Source of the DNA: Skeletonema tropicum
Lineage: Eukaryota; Bacillariophyta; Thalassiosirophyceae; Thalassiosirales; Thalassiosiraceae
Direction of reading: 5' to 3'
Assembly: GCA_037178625.1 (NCBI GenBank)
Contig: CM074127.1
Coordinates: 1,364,001 to 1,428,000 of the forward strand
Length of the DNA stretch: 64,000 nucleotides
A program made the position numbers and the translations under genes. Position 1 is the first letter of the stretch, and every line of letters begins with the position of its first letter. Under the pieces are notes generated by a model. It worked only from the letters and a program-made list of their open reading frames with translations. It searched no databases and had not been told where the DNA came from. This document shows, piece after piece, positions 22,101-30,592 of this stretch.

Positions 22101-24111
22101 GACAAGGCGTACCACATTTTGTTGCATCTTCAAATTTCGTACCACAGTACATCGAAGATGGATCAAGAGGCGCGGCTGCAGCCACGCCAATTCCTTCATA
22201 TACACAGTCACTACCTCCGAAACATTTCATGTCGCCTGGACAGTCATCATCTGCACCTGATGGGCACTTCTTCGGGCAACTTTCGTGCATGTGGGCAAAA
22301 GTTTTGCCACAGAATCGTTTGTTGGGGTCATCCCTCAGCTTCACGCCGTAACCCATATATTCGCATATCTTCGCTTCGTTACTCATATCGTAGCATATCA
22401 TGCCGTCTCCACACTCTTCGTCCGTACCTTCGGGGCATGGCTTGGGACAATTCTCAAGCATGTGGAGCCATGATTCTCCACACCAAAGGTTAGCAGGATC
22501 TGTCTTTTCTTTGATACCAACACCTGCGGCAGAGCAAGACATTTCCTCTTCGCTCATGTTAAAGCAAGACATGCCGTCCCCACATTCATCGTTGGAGCCA
22601 TTTGGGCACTCCTTCGCGCAATTCTCGACGAGATGCTTGTAATTCTTTCCACACCACATCTTGCCTACAGAAGCGGCCATTTTAGCCTCAATGTCAGCCG
22701 TCGTGCCCTCCGATGCGCATAGACTATCAGCAAAGCACTTCTCTCCATCACCACACTCTTCATCAGTTCCTTCGGGACATGCTTTATGGCATCGATCGGA
22801 CATGTCATCAAAAGTTTTTCCGCACCATCTAGTGGCTTTAATCCTGTTTCTCTCAATTTCTTCATCTTTGCAGTCGGATTGGTATTGGAAACAAAACATG
22901 AAATTGTCACACTCGCTGGAGAAGCCACTGTGGTAATTTAGTGCAATGGACAACAAAGTAATGTATTAGGGGTGTGAAAAAAAAAACATCTGCCAATGAT
23001 TGAAACTGAATCAGAATCATGATAAAACTTACCTTGGACAAGGTGGTCCACACTCACCCTCAAAGGCACTCTTACAGTAACTATTATGAGGGTTTGGATC
23101 CTCAGTAGGAGATTGTGTAGGCGCCCTCGTCGGTTTAGCCGTAGGGGGTGGTGCCGTTGGCGTCGCAGTGGGCTTGGGTGAAATAGTCGGCTTGGGTGAA
23201 ATCGTCGGAGGAGATGTATACTTACATTCACTGTCGGCAAAACACTTTTGCGACCCTGGACATTCTTCATCAGTTCCATTTGGACAGGGATCAGCACACC
23301 TCGATGCCATATCATCAAAGCTGCTTCCACACCACTTATCCGTGTCGATAGCACTCAAATCCATAACTGCCATGGCGATTTCAGGTTCAGGGTTAGTCCA
23401 GCCCATAAACGTAAGACCTTGATCTTGACAATTCGGTTGATTCGCAAAACACTTTTGGCCACTTGGACAAGCTTGGTCGCTCGTATTTGGACACGGATAG
23501 CCACATGGTCCGGTGTATTCAGGAGGGTTCCACAATGAAGAGCAATACCAGTTTCCCGGATTTCCAAAATCAATTGCTTCAAGGTCCATTTCAGAAATGT
23601 CAGGGATCTCTTCGACCTCTTCGATTTTGATCGTTTCTTTGCAGTTCATCGTCTGGTAGCATCTCTGATTGCCGGGGCAATCCGAGTCATATCCAGTTGG
23701 GCAGGCTACTTCTCCACATTCATCCGAATAATACATGCCGATGTAATCAGTGCTGCAATAAAACTTGTTTGGATTCACAAGTGATCCTGCCGTAGTCGTT
23801 GTATGCAAGACTGCTTCTGGGCCTTCAAGATCCTCCTCCCTCCAATTAAGACCGGGGCACTTGAAATCGTTTCGGTCTGGGTTGACACACATGTTGGACG
23901 TCTCGTCGAAGAGTTGACTTTGGATGCAATCATACATTTGACCAACGATTCCAAAACTGCACCAATAGTATTTTTTGCAATCCTTCGTGGCTTTCCAGGT
24001 GTTGTCATCTTTACCACACTCGCCGATGACGGCGGTGGGGAGACTGAGCTGTACTAGCAACAATAGCACAGCGCCGGCGGTGGTTGAGGCCACCATGGTT
24101 GATTTGGTCAT
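19156..24111 (-). CDS. giant Cys-rich, chitin-binding-like secreted protein with putative GPI tail
   Basis: Exons 23033-24111 and 19156-22927 join in phase (AG|T, Ser) across a 105-nt intron inside a Cys module, giving 1,616 aa. After a signal peptide (AGAVLLLLVQLSLPTAVIG), residues about 31-85 look like a type-2 chitin-binding domain (CKKYYWC and later Cys). Then come about 12 modules of the form (W/Y)CG-x...-C-x3-CPxGxDxECPxGxxCF...C, interrupted by P/T and Glu/Ser/Pro linkers. Two larger Cys-poor domains lie at about 815-960 and 1130-1260. Near the end are three DNA-level repeats of a VIETVDSSESSNAPEPQPA-type unit (about 19440-19610). The last about 20 residues are hydrophobic after a Ser-rich stretch, fitting a GPI signal. 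Likely a wall or girdle-band surface protein; carbohydrate binding is inferred. Confidence 0.8.
19440..19612 (-). repeat. short tandem repeat inside the Cys-rich gene
   Basis: Three consecutive near-identical units of about 60 bp encode a Glu-Thr-Val-Asp-Ser-Ser-x-Ser-Ser-Asn-Ala linker. They are identical enough at DNA level to be a recent in-frame expansion. Confidence 0.7.
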
Positions 24112-24452
24112 AAAATTTATGAATTTATTTCCATTGCTTTGGCGGGGGGCTGTGCATTGCAGAATTGAATTGCATGAACTAAAGGGCCCAATGCATTTGT
24201 GAGAAAGTACAAGTCGTCGGGCTGCGCTATTTCGAGGTGGGGCTGCTATGGATTCCTTCGTGGCTACAGAGGTTCAAAAATTTCATGGGCCTTTTTGTAG
24301 AAGATGGGTATCTTTTGACTCTTCTCATAAAATGGCGCGTTCTGATGTCCAGAATCGCCAACAAAAGAATGGCACATGAAAATGAGCGGAAGTCTCACAA
24401 CTTCCTTGGACGATCTTGCCATTGCATTCTCAAAGTAGTAATAGAAGTAATC
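24112..24452. promoter_or_regulatory. divergent promoter region
   Basis: 341 bases between the starts of the Cys-rich gene (-) and the RING-H2 gene (+). A frame is open in phase with the latter from 24237 but starts with GTG; no other gene seen. Confidence 0.45.
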
Positions 24453-25391
24453 ATGACCGAAACACCAACCAACTCATCACTACGTCCTCTGTCTCCTCTC
24501 TCGACGTCCAATGTACAGATTTCGACGCCGGTGAAGCAACTTTCGGAGAAATGCAAAGCTCCAAGTACACCAGCTTCAGCTTCTGATGATGAAATGGATC
24601 TGGCGAAATGGTGTGATGATTTCGGTGCTGCGGATGATTGCCGTGATGAGAATGAGGTGTCAATGCGTCTTTCTCCAATTCAGCATGTACACTTGAATGA
24701 GACAATGGCTGCTAATAGTATGAGCGTAGAGCGTATGGCTTCTCCATATACTACTGACGCCAACAACTCATCGTTTCCTGGAAGCGAACAAGATGTCGAA
24801 ATTCAATGTCCCCGCACTCCCGATCCACAAGAACAAGAAGGCAGTGAGGAAGAGAATGAGGAGGAGACAGAAGAAGAACGCATTCAACGTGAAATGGAAG
24901 AATCAGAAGCATTGGCCCGTCAAATGATGGCTGAAGAAGCAATGGCTACATACGCAATGAGCATAGAGAATCTCAGGGCAAATGCAGAACATTTCTCTGA
25001 AGAAGATCTTGCTGCACTGCAAGCGGCAATGGCGGAAGAAGATCCGGAAGAGGATGAGGCTGTTGATAGTGATAACTCACACGAGATGTCATACGATGCG
25101 CTACTGAGACTTGGTGAACGAATTGGAGATGTTAAGGAAGAACGATGGGCTTGTGTGGCACAAGATAAGATTGAAAAGATTCCTACACTATTGTTTCATC
25201 CATCCATGGCTGAAGGGAAAGATGAGAATCATACGGAAGTGAAGTGCTTGATTTGTCAAGAGAATTACGAAGAAGGAGAGGAGTTACGCTGTTTGCCTTG
25301 TCAACATTGCTTTCATAAGGACTGCGTGGATACATGGTTGAGCACGAAGGATACCTGTGCTTTCTGCAGGAAGTCCATTGAATCCGAATAA
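24453..25391 (+). CDS. RING-H2 E3 ubiquitin ligase (BIG BROTHER-like architecture)
   Basis: 312 aa from the ATG in AATCATGACC. The N-terminal 120 residues are Ser/Pro-rich and disordered. About 125-215 is strongly acidic and helical (EEENEEETEEERIQREMEESEALARQ, shown here only in type: Glu-rich then Met/Ala-rich). The C-terminal 45 residues form a complete RING-H2: C-x2-C-x14-C-x-H-x2-H-x2-C-x10-C-x2-C (CLICQENYEEGEELRCLPC, then HCFHKDC, then CAFC). Such proteins recruit ubiquitin E2s and pass ubiquitin to substrates. The acidic helix before the RING, with LARQMMAEEA, recalls plant BIG BROTHER-type ligases. Substrate unknown. No transmembrane segment. Confidence 0.87.
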   Translation: MTETPTNSSLRPLSPLSTSNVQISTPVKQLSEKCKAPSTPASASDDEMDLAKWCDDFGAADDCRDENEVSMRLSPIQHVHLNETMAANSMSVERMASPYTTDANNSSFPGSEQDVEIQCPRTPDPQEQEGSEEENEEETEEERIQREMEESEALARQMMAEEAMATYAMSIENLRANAEHFSEEDLAALQAAMAEEDPEEDEAVDSDNSHEMSYDALLRLGERIGDVKEERWACVAQDKIEKIPTLLFHPSMAEGKDENHTEVKCLICQENYEEGEELRCLPCQHCFHKDCVDTWLSTKDTCAFCRKSIESE

Positions 25392-25733
25392 GCAGCGGCA
25401 TGTGAAAATACTGTTAATTTCCAAGCCGCAACAGAGCCCCACAAAAGGATTTAGCTATAAGTAGCAAGTAACGTATAGATTGCACGTTTTAGATGTTATG
25501 ATAGGAAACACTTTTAACCTGAAATTTTGTTTGCCTTGCTCATGGTTCAGACAAACGTTCCAAATCGTTTCTTTTCCAATCATCGTTGTCCGTCATGCAA
25601 ATATGAATTATTCCATCTCTCTCTCTATTTTTGGGCACACGAATTTACTTGTATGAGACTTTATGCCTCTTTTCCTAAATGCTACGAGCGCTGCGCGAGT
25701 TGAAACACACGGTTCCCATGAACACAAACACAA
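25392..25733. other. convergent intergenic spacer
   Basis: 3' ends of the RING-H2 gene and the next minus-strand gene face each other. AT-rich UTR-like sequence with a TCTC run near 25615-25625; no gene seen. Confidence 0.5.
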
Positions 25734-26267
25734 CTAAGGCTCAGATTCATCAGACATTCGTCTCATTTGATTCATTGCTGCAACTTTGTATTGCTTTGAT
25801 ACATTTAAACCCACAGATCCCGTAGTAGCTCGTCTATTAACTTTTTTCCCGCCGGTACTCACTACTGAATCCAAGGTGGCCCGTCGATTTTTCTCTTCGC
25901 CTGTTGCTGTTGCATATGCACCCTCGTTACGAATAGGTTCGCGAAACACCATACTGTTATTTACATCTGATGCAGGATATTGTTCCATCCCATTCCCCAT
26001 TGCGATTGCTGGTGACATTACAGCAGGTGTTGTAAAACTATTATTTTGTTGTGCGCTTTTGGCTTGCCTTCTTTTCTTGTACACTGAGTAGAGTGCAAAA
26101 ATAGACGCAATTACCACAACAAAACAGGCCAATGTGACGAAGATAATTTCTCCTTGGGTCAGACCTAGAGAGCTTCCTCCGTCTTCAAGTGAGCGTGATA
26201 TTTTGTTGGATATTGTGTTGATGACGTTGGCGTCGTTGGTGGCGGCCGATAGAGATGATGACTCCAT
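25734..26267 (-). CDS. single-pass membrane protein with three RRxS/T sites
   Basis: 177 aa, intron-less; family not recognised. A polar N-terminus of about 38 residues without signal peptide is followed by one clear TM helix (IIFVTLACFVVVIASIFALYS, about 42-62) and a basic stop-transfer (VYKKRRQAK), so the long C-terminus is predicted cytoplasmic. That tail contains three basophilic kinase sites, RRATLDS, RRATTGS and RRMSDES, each fitting the PKA consensus R-R-x-S/T. The arrangement suggests a type I/III membrane protein regulated by phosphorylation; this is inference. Confidence 0.65.
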   Translation of the reverse strand: MESSSLSAATNDANVINTISNKISRSLEDGGSSLGLTQGEIIFVTLACFVVVIASIFALYSVYKKRRQAKSAQQNNSFTTPAVMSPAIAMGNGMEQYPASDVNNSMVFREPIRNEGAYATATGEEKNRRATLDSVVSTGGKKVNRRATTGSVGLNVSKQYKVAAMNQMRRMSDESEP

Positions 26268-26513
26268 TGTATTTATGTATATAATTTGACTACCCGAGTC
26301 AGATAATAAATAATGCTAATGACTGCTGTGAAAAGACGGCGGTACCTATCAGATGATACAAAAATCAGACCAATGCAAAGAGCTATGAACTGCCCTGCTA
26401 TCTCCCGCTATCGAAGTAAGTACTTGCACTTGCCAACATCAACCACGCCACCAACCAAAGGAACGGAACGAAGGCCTTCGAGGACGTAAATAAGTCCAGA
26501 CAGACCTCAAATC
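26268..26513. other. spacer left of the foldback element
   Basis: Upstream region of the preceding minus-strand gene; no gene or motif recognised. Confidence 0.4.
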
Positions 26514-26968
26514 CGTCGGCCGGGCCCATTTTTTTTAGACCTCCACCATGACGGCCGCCTAATAAGCCCCTATATTTTATTCTCGATAACTTTTATTATG
26601 AAGCAGATATATACTATACCATTGATACTTACCTGTAGAGTATGTTTAGGAGAGCATATGGTATCAAAGAATCGTAGTAATATCTTATTTTCTCGCCGAG
26701 ATATGCATTTTGGGGTTTACTATGAGCTTGTCTAACTTTACTGATGGACAAATTTGGCAGGCATGCCCATAGTAAACCCCAAAATGCATATCTCGGCGAG
26801 AAAATAAGATATAAGTACGATTCTTGGATACCATATGATCTCATAAGTATACTCTACAGGTCTGCATCATTGGTTTAGCATATATCTCCGTTATAGTAGA
26901 AATTAAAGTTATGGGCTAGTCAGGCGGCCGCCATGGTGGAGGTCTCTAAAAAATGGGCCCGGCCGACG
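26514..26968. mobile_element. 455-bp foldback element / MITE with nested inverted repeats
   Basis: Outer arms 26514-26560 and 26922-26968 are inverted copies of each other over about 47 bp, beginning CGTCGGCCGGGCCC and containing a T-run and a GGCCGCC-type end. They differ by a few substitutions and the length of the T/A run. Inside, 26632-26723 and 26770-26860 form a second, nearly perfect inverted repeat of about 91 bp around a loop of about 46 bp. Weaker inverted similarity links the stretches between. The whole element can thus fold into one long hairpin. It has no gene (the palindrome yields a mirror-like ORF that is not a protein). The class is MITE/foldback; no clear target duplication is visible, so the superfamily is unknown. 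Confidence 0.85.
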
Positions 26969-27317
26969 AATTGGTGGCGGGAACGGAGACTGTCTGGGCT
27001 TATAGGAAGGCCCTAAATGTCTTCTTGATCTTTTTGATGGGATGATTCTCACCAACATGAAAGCAAGTGCCACTAAAATGAAGTCCAATGACCCACATGA
27101 CTGCCACATCAAAGATTGTATGTGCTTGGCGTTCTCCCCTCGCCTTCTCTTCTTTTCGAGAAAGAACTGGGAACCTGTGTTTCTCGAAGACATTCGCAAT
27201 GAGTAAACTTCGTGCCGACCTCTCGCCAAAGGCATCAAGCCACCATCTCGCATGGTGATGATTTCATTCGTACGTCCCCAAGTATCACATTTGTATATAG
27301 CACAGCAAACTTGAACC
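26969..27317. other. spacer upstream of the acidic membrane protein gene
   Basis: About 350 bases between the foldback element and the next start; presumably promoter. No gene recognised. Confidence 0.4.
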
Positions 27318-28250
27318 ATGAAGGCACAATTTCTTAAAGCAAGCTTACCACTGATAGCGCTATCCCTGACCTGTTCGCCAGCGGAGGTAGGCGCGGCTGG
27401 TATTCGTGGGAGCAATCTTTCGATGAATGAACTGACTTACGAACTAAATCAAGCTGAGAACATTCACCGTAGACTTGACGAAGGCAATGGCGGAGGTGAG
27501 CAGGAAGGAGAGAATGCAGAGGAGGCAGGAGAGGAAGCAGCTGAAGAGGAAGAAGCTGCAGAAGAAGAAGTAGTAGAGTATGAGGATGAAGCAGTTGAGT
27601 ATGGGTATGAATACGAATCATTCGAGACAGAAGATATGCAATACGCTGATGAAGAAGACGAAGATACAACCACTATGAGCGCAATTGAAAAGTATGAAGC
27701 TCAAGCTGTGTCGCTTTTTGAAACAGCGCCAGCAGAATGGAATCCGGGGCAGTGGGACTTGTTGTTTGCCTTATTTGGATCTGTTCTTGTGTCATGTTGC
27801 GTTTTGTCAGCCTTCTTCGCTTACTGCTGCATCTTTAGAGAAGATGAAGATGCATACGCCAAGGGTGAGGGTGGTCGGTCCGGCAGAAGACGTAGACGTA
27901 ACAAGTCGAAGGATGATGATACCGTGGATTCTCGTTATTCGAAAGAAGTGTCTCTCCTTCCCCATGAAAACTCACGTACCTTTTCACCATTAAGGAGTTG
28001 GGTGTCGGGGTCCACTTACTTCAGTGATAATGACGAGAGTGCTGCTGATGAGAGCACGGCGAAGAAGTATTCTGCTCCGGATGCTGCTGCCGCAACATCT
28101 CCAACTGCCACCGTTACTTCTGCTGGTGGGTTTGCTGATGTCGATGAAGGTGCTGCTATTCTTCATCAAAATACTGGCGTAACACAGAAATCTACTGTTC
28201 CCCACCAAAGCTCTGGCATTACGATGAAATCTGAAGTGGTGGAAATGTAA
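27318..28250 (+). CDS. secreted-type acidic single-pass membrane protein
   Basis: 310 aa, intron-less. Signal peptide (KASLPLIALSLTCSPAEVGAAG) is followed by HRRLDE, an R-x-L site of the type processed in diatom silica-associated precursors. Then comes a Glu/Tyr-rich acidic stretch of about 80 residues and one TM helix (WDLLFALFGSVLVSCCVLSAFFAYCC, about 150-175). The cytoplasmic tail starts with a basic block (GRRRRRNKSK) and is Ser/Thr-rich. The order signal peptide, R-x-L, low-complexity lumenal part, TM, short tail is reminiscent of silicalemma-associated proteins of Thalassiosira, but I see no conserved signature, so this is only a suggestion. The lumenal domain is acidic, not Ser-rich. 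Confidence 0.7.
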   Translation: MKAQFLKASLPLIALSLTCSPAEVGAAGIRGSNLSMNELTYELNQAENIHRRLDEGNGGGEQEGENAEEAGEEAAEEEEAAEEEVVEYEDEAVEYGYEYESFETEDMQYADEEDEDTTTMSAIEKYEAQAVSLFETAPAEWNPGQWDLLFALFGSVLVSCCVLSAFFAYCCIFREDEDAYAKGEGGRSGRRRRRNKSKDDDTVDSRYSKEVSLLPHENSRTFSPLRSWVSGSTYFSDNDESAADESTAKKYSAPDAAAATSPTATVTSAGGFADVDEGAAILHQNTGVTQKSTVPHQSSGITMKSEVVEM

Positions 28251-28664
28251 AGAGTAAAGAGAGCTACCAAAGTTTGAGGAGGAGGGATACTTGCGCTTAA
28301 GCGGCAGCAGAAAGGAAGATTGACCTGTACCTTATTACATTATTTAGGATTAAATGTATATATGTTTGTTATGACGATATATTTGTGCTCAGCACTATTA
28401 TTTGGAGTTAAATAGATAGATTGTACAGTGTAGAGAGTCTACCTTGGCTTCAAAACACCTTTCATCACTTGACTTGAGCTCCAGGACATCTTAAAAGCGA
28501 GTAAATCAAGAGATTCAAAAAGTTTGAGGTGTACCCAGATACACACTACAGAACGTTATCTTGCTCATTTGCGCCTCACAGACCTCCATGCAATACAAGA
28601 TTACGGCCTCACAAAAGCAGGGTTTAACAATCTATTCATTTGATTAATAAATTACAGCTGATGT
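28251..28664. other. convergent intergenic spacer
   Basis: Between the acidic membrane protein gene (+) and RPL24 (-). UTR-like, AT-rich; no gene or repeat seen. Confidence 0.5.
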
Positions 28665-29536
28665 TTAACGCTTCACGTTCTTAGGGATCTTGGGCCCGCG
28701 AACACCACTGGAAACTCCCTTACCCTTACTCTTAGCCTTATTATCCTTCTTCCTTTGCTTGACCTCCTTCAAAGCAGCCTCGCGCTGAGCACTACGGAAT
28801 TCTGGCTTTTGTGAGGCCTTCTTCTTGATATCATCGAGAGACAATCCAACAACAGCACGTTGAACCTTAGTAGATCTAGTTCTGCGCTTCTTGAGGTTGG
28901 TCTCAGTAATTCCCTTCTTGTGAAGACGACGCCACGCCTGAGTCCATACAAGCTTGGCAGGCTTTTTACGTTGAAGAGTAAGAGATTGGGCTTTGGAGGA
29001 TCCAAGGAAGATTGGCTTTCCATCACGACGGATAAAAAGCTTTCCGGTTCCAGGCCAAATCCTGTACTCGGACATTGCGCATAGTTCAGCTAAAAAAGTT
29101 AGAGAGACAAAAGGATAAGGGTTAGAGCACAGTGTCAAAAAGGTAACAAGTTGTGATTACATGTGCATTTGCGTTGAGCTGCTCTAGAGCGTTTTCGGAA
29201 TATCAAACACCCCGTAAACTTTACTCCAACCGAACTTCGACATGATTTGTGTAGAAATTTGTCGATTGATACATCTGGTTCGAGCGCCAGCCACATGCCA
29301 AACAGATGATCAACAGCATTTAGTCTTATTGACCAGATTACGCTGCCTTGCTCGATAGGATGGAGGTAGCTAGTGTTTCGTAATTTGCAGATGGGGATGC
29401 TCTCCCCAAGCCTGCTCGTAACACACTTCCCTCGCCATCATATCAGCGGCATCCTGCACACGCTATCCTGAACATGCTAGTTATGATCATTTTCTTTCCA
29501 TAACGCCAATTATTTAAACGTACTTGCGATAACCAT
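28665..29536 (-). CDS. RPL24: 60S ribosomal protein eL24
   Basis: Two exons: a 13-nt first exon 29524-29536 (ATG GTT ATC GCA A) and 28665-29089, spliced GTACGT...TAG over a 434-nt intron. The join gives MVIATELCAMSEYRIWPGTG, which matches the eL24 start (plants: MVLKTELC..S...YPG). 145 aa in total. Further signatures are KLFIRRDGKP, the HKKG turn, KRRTRSTKVQRAVVG and a Lys-rich C-terminus. Role: a component of the large cytosolic ribosomal subunit, forming an inter-subunit bridge. A large first intron after a few codons is common in ribosomal protein genes. Without the tiny exon the frame has no conserved start, because the internal Met lies after ELCA. Confidence 0.9.
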
Positions 29537-29955
29537 GGTGCCTAATGTTGTTTATTTCCGCCGCTTCGTAGTAGTTACTTCGTCATGAAGGTGAAGGTGA
29601 ATCGAGATGAAGATGGAGGGAAAGGAGTGAGTAAAAGGGAGATGGGAGATAGTACTATTCCCACGTCACATTGTCTACGTGAAAATTAGTAGAAGAGGTA
29701 AGATAGGAGGTTGAGGGCGAGCGGGGAACCCTTGCCAAGCCCCCTTTTCCGAAATGCAGTTTTTAAAAAGAAATTTCTAAAGAACGGAAAGAGACATGAG
29801 AATGAGACATGCGACATGCAACATGAAAAAATGAAAAGATCTGAGTTCTGCGGAAAGAGTTCAGTAGGATAGGCTTGTTATCTTATTGGAACTTGTGTCT
29901 CTACGATAGAGAGAGAAACGCTATTGGTATATCCACTACATAATCTCCAACAACC
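29537..29955. promoter_or_regulatory. divergent promoter region
   Basis: About 420 bases between the starts of RPL24 (-) and the acylated protein (+). GA-rich and purine-biased on the plus strand from 29590 to 29870, as often seen next to ribosomal protein genes. No gene seen. Confidence 0.4.
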
Positions 29956-30435
29956 ATGGGGGCAGCATGCTGCAAGTGTGTACCACGTTGGGAGAACGAA
30001 GATGATGTTCTATGTGCATATGTTTACGAAGAGCGTGCCTGTTGTCGACCTAAAAAGTACATCCTGGGAGGTTGTAGAGCTGATGATGATGATCATGAAT
30101 GGAATGCGGCTGCCAACACAACTGTACGCAAACTAATCGAGGAAGATGTCTTTAACCCATACGGTCAACCAGTCGAAATTGCAGCCGATATCCCAAAGGC
30201 ATGTTGTGGCTTCGAAATATACAAAGCAAAAATGTTCGAAGCAGCTGTTGCCAGACTAGAGAAAGAGTGGTCACCCAAAATGAATCAAAAGATTGAGCAG
30301 TATGGGTATATGGTGGAAGGATTTTGGTGGGTTGAGTGCAGATATATATATGACGCTGTATCCGGCGGGGAGCATACTCAGCAAGTACCTCATTTCTGCA
30401 TTAGAGTGAAGAAACTTCCTGAAAAGGATGAATGA
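29956..30435 (+). CDS. small, probably myristoylated and palmitoylated protein
   Basis: 159 aa, intron-less, family not recognised. The N-terminus MGAACCKC fits an N-myristoylation signal (Gly2, small residues, Cys at 5-6) with adjacent Cys for palmitoylation, so membrane anchoring is likely. The rest is soluble and Cys-rich (ERACCRPKK, PKACCGF), with an aromatic motif GFWWVECRYIYD near residue 119 and a basic/acidic tail. No signal peptide or membrane helix. ATG context CCATGG. Confidence 0.7.
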   Translation: MGAACCKCVPRWENEDDVLCAYVYEERACCRPKKYILGGCRADDDDHEWNAAANTTVRKLIEEDVFNPYGQPVEIAADIPKACCGFEIYKAKMFEAAVARLEKEWSPKMNQKIEQYGYMVEGFWWVECRYIYDAVSGGEHTQQVPHFCIRVKKLPEKDE

Positions 30436-30592
30436 GATAGTGGTAACAAGTATCCGTATATTATTGCCAATGCCGAAGCAGAAGTGATGTGAATAAATTA
30501 TGTACAACTAATTTCGCTCTAATACACGTTTAACATATTTGAATATTATGAAAACTGTCTTGAAATAGATGCAGGCAGTATCTGCACAAATT

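Noticed and set aside
26629..26844. 71-codon ORF with a mirror-like protein
   Set aside because: It arises from the DNA palindrome of the foldback element and has no independent support.
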